DNA of 64,000 nt, from positions 1 to 64,000 of the forward strand of contig JADKGY010000006.1 of the NCBI GenBank assembly GCA_016722045.1, read 5' to 3'. The number at the start of each line of letters is the position of its first letter. Within the stretch, counting starts at the first letter, position 1. The notes below the pieces were generated by a model that saw only the letters and a program-made list of their open reading frames with translations, did no database searches and was not told the DNA's origin. Shown piece by piece: positions 62,067 to 64,000 of the stretch. This DNA comes from Candidatus Opimibacter skivensis (GTDB lineage Bacteria; Bacteroidota; Bacteroidia; Chitinophagales; Saprospiraceae). The translations under genes were made by a program, and so were the position numbers.

Positions 62067-62783
62067 TTTTTTTTTACTGCTTTTTGTTACTGGTTTTTTA
62101 GCAACTGTCTTTTTTGTTGCCGATGATTTTGATGCGACAACTTTTTTCACAGTAACTTTTTTTGAAGAAGTTTTTGTTACAGTAGTATTTCCCGTACTTA
62201 TTTTTGGAGCCATTGCCTTTTCGATCTGTTCGAGTGTTTTACCGGATACAACGGATTTCCCCTTTTCAGTGATGTCTGCATCAGAAGCATAATTGTCTTT
62301 ATGCTTGATCAGTAACCACGAATTTTCGGATTGATGTGTTTTCACCAGGGCCCACTCTCCTTTCATTTTCTTTCCATGCATGACGACTTTCACAGAACCT
62401 TCTTTCAAATGTTTGAGAAGGTATTTCTCCTGTGCTTTCTTGCCTTCTATTTTTTCAATAGGCTCATATGTCCCCTGGTCCCAGACGATCACCGTACCGC
62501 CACCATATTCACCTTTCGGAATCGATCCCTCGAAATCTTTGTAATCATATGGATGATCTTCGACCATCATCGCGAGTCGCTTCGTTTTCGGATCTGTAGA
62601 TGGCCCTTTAGGCACGGCCCAACTTTTCAAAACACCCTCCATCTCTAACCTGAAATCATAATGTAATCTTGATGCCGCATGTTTCTGAATGACAAAAATC
62701 AGGCTGCCTCCTTTTGACTTTCCACCTCCGGGTTCAGGAGTAGTTTTGAAATCTCTTTTCTCTTTATACCGGATGAGACTCAT
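62061..62783 (-). CDS. ligD: DNA ligase D, N-terminal 3'-phosphoesterase domain (first part of split ligD)
   Basis: 240 residues: FVIQKHAASRLHYDFRLEM, LKSWAVPKGPS, MVEDHPYDYKDFEGSIPKGEYGGGTVIVWD and WALVKT are the phosphoesterase (PE) motifs, with metal-binding His and Asp residues. The enzyme trims 3' ends before joining. A Lys/Thr/Ser-rich linker (about 200-240) follows and ends in SSKKKA at a TGA. The linker's final codons lie in an A9 run (T9 at 62067-62075 on the plus strand). One extra A, or a -1 shift, would carry translation past the stop into the ligase ORF. The ATG overlaps the Ku stop by 4 bases. Confidence 0.9.
   Translation of the reverse strand: MSLIRYKEKRDFKTTPEPGGGKSKGGSLIFVIQKHAASRLHYDFRLEMEGVLKSWAVPKGPSTDPKTKRLAMMVEDHPYDYKDFEGSIPKGEYGGGTVIVWDQGTYEPIEKIEGKKAQEKYLLKHLKEGSVKVVMHGKKMKGEWALVKTHQSENSWLLIKHKDNYASDADITEKGKSVVSGKTLEQIEKAMAPKISTGNTTVTKTSSKKVTVKKVVASKSSATKKTVAKKPVTKSSKKKA
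62067..62075 (-). other. A9 tract at the frame junction of ligD
   Basis: Codons AGT AAA AAA AAA GCC TGA in frame 0. A -1 slip or an added A gives AGT AAA AAA AAA AGC CTG ACG and continues without a stop into the ligase domain. The sequence contains the AAAAAAG type of slippery heptamer. Confidence 0.75.
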
Positions 62784-63559
62784 GATGCACGTTTTTTAGA
62801 CGTCTTGTTTAAACTCGCTTTCAACTGATCAATCAAATCATCTTTCTTCGTGTATACAACTTCTAATTTCTTTTGTGGAATTTTCTTCCCTGTCGCCTTA
62901 CGTTTGATGATCTTCATCAATTCCTTTTTGTATTCATCTTCATATTGACTTATATCAAATGAAGCAGAATATTGTTTGATCAATTCGAGTGCCATGGTCA
63001 GTTCCTTTGGGGCAATACGAACATCCGATGGAACCTTTATCTCAGATGGAGATTTCAGTTCTTCTTCAAATCTTAATTGCTGTAACAGTAAATAATTTTC
63101 ACGTGGCCTGATCACAGACAAATGCTCCTGTGATCGCATGACGAATCGGCTGAGGCCCACTTTTTTTGTTTTCTCAAGGGCTTTCAACAATAATTGATAA
63201 GCCTTTTCACCTCCTTTGGCAGGTTCGAGGAAATAAGGATTTTCAAAATAGATGGAATCGATCTCGTGTTCATCAACAAATGCTTCGATTTCGATGATCT
63301 TTGTTTTTTTAGGACTAGCGGCTTCAAAATCTGAATCATCGAGTATCACGTATTCCTCTTTAAGTAAAAATCCCTTTTTGATTTGTTCCCATGGAATTTC
63401 CTTGCCGCTTTTTTCACTGACCCTTTTATAGTGAATCGGACTATGCGTTTTAGCATCAAGCATATCCAATTCCAGTCTGCTATCCTGCACTGCAGAATAG
63501 ACTTTGACCGGAATATTGACGAGTCCGAATCCGATTGATCCTGTCCAGATGGCTTTCAT
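62780..63559 (-). CDS. ku: Ku protein, NHEJ end-binding
   Basis: The 259-residue bacterial Ku homodimerises around DNA double-strand ends and recruits LigD. The N-terminal SIGFGLVNIPVKVYSAV, then KRVSEKSGKEIPWEQIKKGF and VILDDSDFEAASPKKTK, and the central YFLEPAKGGEKAYQLLLKAL with SRFVMRSQEHLSVIRP are typical of prokaryotic Ku. The last about 30 residues form a basic, Lys-rich tail (KKDDLIDQLKASLNKTSKK), the part known to contact LigD. The ATG at 63559 is clear, length is normal, and the stop overlaps the ligD ATG (ATGA), so the operon is ku-ligD. Confidence 0.93.
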   Translation of the reverse strand: MKAIWTGSIGFGLVNIPVKVYSAVQDSRLELDMLDAKTHSPIHYKRVSEKSGKEIPWEQIKKGFLLKEEYVILDDSDFEAASPKKTKIIEIEAFVDEHEIDSIYFENPYFLEPAKGGEKAYQLLLKALEKTKKVGLSRFVMRSQEHLSVIRPRENYLLLQQLRFEEELKSPSEIKVPSDVRIAPKELTMALELIKQYSASFDISQYEDEYKKELMKIIKRKATGKKIPQKKLEVVYTKKDDLIDQLKASLNKTSKKRAS

Positions 63560-63651
63560 TTAGAATAAATTTTTAATACTTAGAAAAACATTCGATGCAT
63601 CAGGAGGGAAGAATACTTTTTAACAGGCCAGCACCGTAAATTGTTGTAATC

Positions 63652-64000
63652 CTATTTATCTCTGCTATACAATCCCACTAATTCGCCAAAAGCAACAATA
63701 TGTTTACTCATCTTTTTTTCCAATTGTTCTTTCCGCGTATCGGCCGGCAAATCAAGTAATGTATCCAATGCATAAACTTTAAAAAAGTAACGATGTATTC
63801 CGGAAGGAGGACAGGGACCACCATATTGATGATCGTCAGAATTATTCAATCCTTCTTCCCCTGGTTTTTCATTTTCCCTGATATGGTGTGTGATCGGAAT
63901 ATTCCAAACCACCCAATGCACCCATGTTCCCCTGGGCGCATCAGGATCATCCATGATCAACGCCAGACTTTTAGCCTCCATTGGTATATCATCTATGTCC
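63652..64000 (-). CDS. YbhB/YbcL (PEBP/RKIP-like) family protein, 5' part outside window
   Basis: The frame is open to the right-hand edge, reading DIDDIP before the ATG at 63979-63981, so that ATG is internal and the real start lies beyond 64000. The visible part has the PEBP ligand-pocket motifs: SLALIMDDPDAPRGTWVHWV and WNIP, then GPCPPSGIHRYFFKVYALD, and the C-terminal helix region. The family is phosphatidylethanolamine-binding/Raf-kinase-inhibitor-like; the bacterial YbhB/YbcL group has no well-settled function. It is upstream of ku on the same strand, 92 bases away, and may be unrelated to repair. Confidence 0.88.
   Translation of the reverse strand, partial: DIDDIPMEAKSLALIMDDPDAPRGTWVHWVVWNIPITHHIRENEKPGEEGLNNSDDHQYGGPCPPSGIHRYFFKVYALDTLLDLPADTRKEQLEKKMSKHIVAFGELVGLYSRDK

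Overview
The window looks like a chromosomal segment of a Bacteroidota bacterium, most likely of the Saprospiria/Chitinophagales type. The grounds are: two proteins with C-terminal type IX secretion (T9SS) sorting domains, very large secreted proteins built of HYR-like and PATR-like repeats, a DUF4783 protein, a Bacteroidota-type AMP nucleosidase, start codons without clear Shine-Dalgarno sequences, and a TAnnTTTG-like -7 box before rplY. The lineage is inferred from gene content; no rRNA or tRNA is present.

Layout. (1) 1-2970: the last codons of an unknown gene, low-complexity and GATC-rich repeats, and a REP-associated tyrosine transposase (RAYT) embedded in nested palindromes that form REPIN-like composites. 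(2) 2973-43453: three minus-strand genes for large secreted proteins of 2798, 730 and 9671 residues. The last takes up 29 kb (45% of the window) and carries 91 HYR-like repeats by coordinate count: 70 + 20 + 1, in two sequence families with 237-bp and 246-bp units. The first two proteins share a domain that I cannot name. (3) 44129-51116: ordinary accessory and metabolic genes: an SSS symporter, a DUF4783 protein, a TSUP permease next to methylmalonyl-CoA epimerase, a T9SS-exported alpha/beta hydrolase overlapping a stand-alone SWIM zinc-finger gene, and AMP nucleosidase. (4) 51121-51178: a perfect 58-bp palindrome, apparently a bidirectional terminator. (5) 51245-57457: flotillin with an NfeD-like partner, PRPP synthetase, ribosomal protein L25, an omega-amidase-like nitrilase, an NlpC/P60 lipoprotein and a SET-domain protein. 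(6) 57608-64000: an EamA permease and M19 dipeptidase pair, then a Ku/LigD two-component NHEJ operon, then a YbhB/PEBP-like protein running off the window end.

Working together: ku and ligD overlap by 4 bp and make a repair operon. ligD is split into two ORFs by a one-base discrepancy in an A9 tract. A second one-base homopolymer discrepancy separates the NlpC lipoprotein from its signal peptide. Both look like one missing base, which suggests sequencing under-calls, although slippage is not excluded for ligD. The large secreted proteins probably form cell-surface or extracellular adhesive material. At least four families of dispersed palindromic or short tandem repeats lie in the gaps, often directly at the 3' ends of the surface-protein genes.
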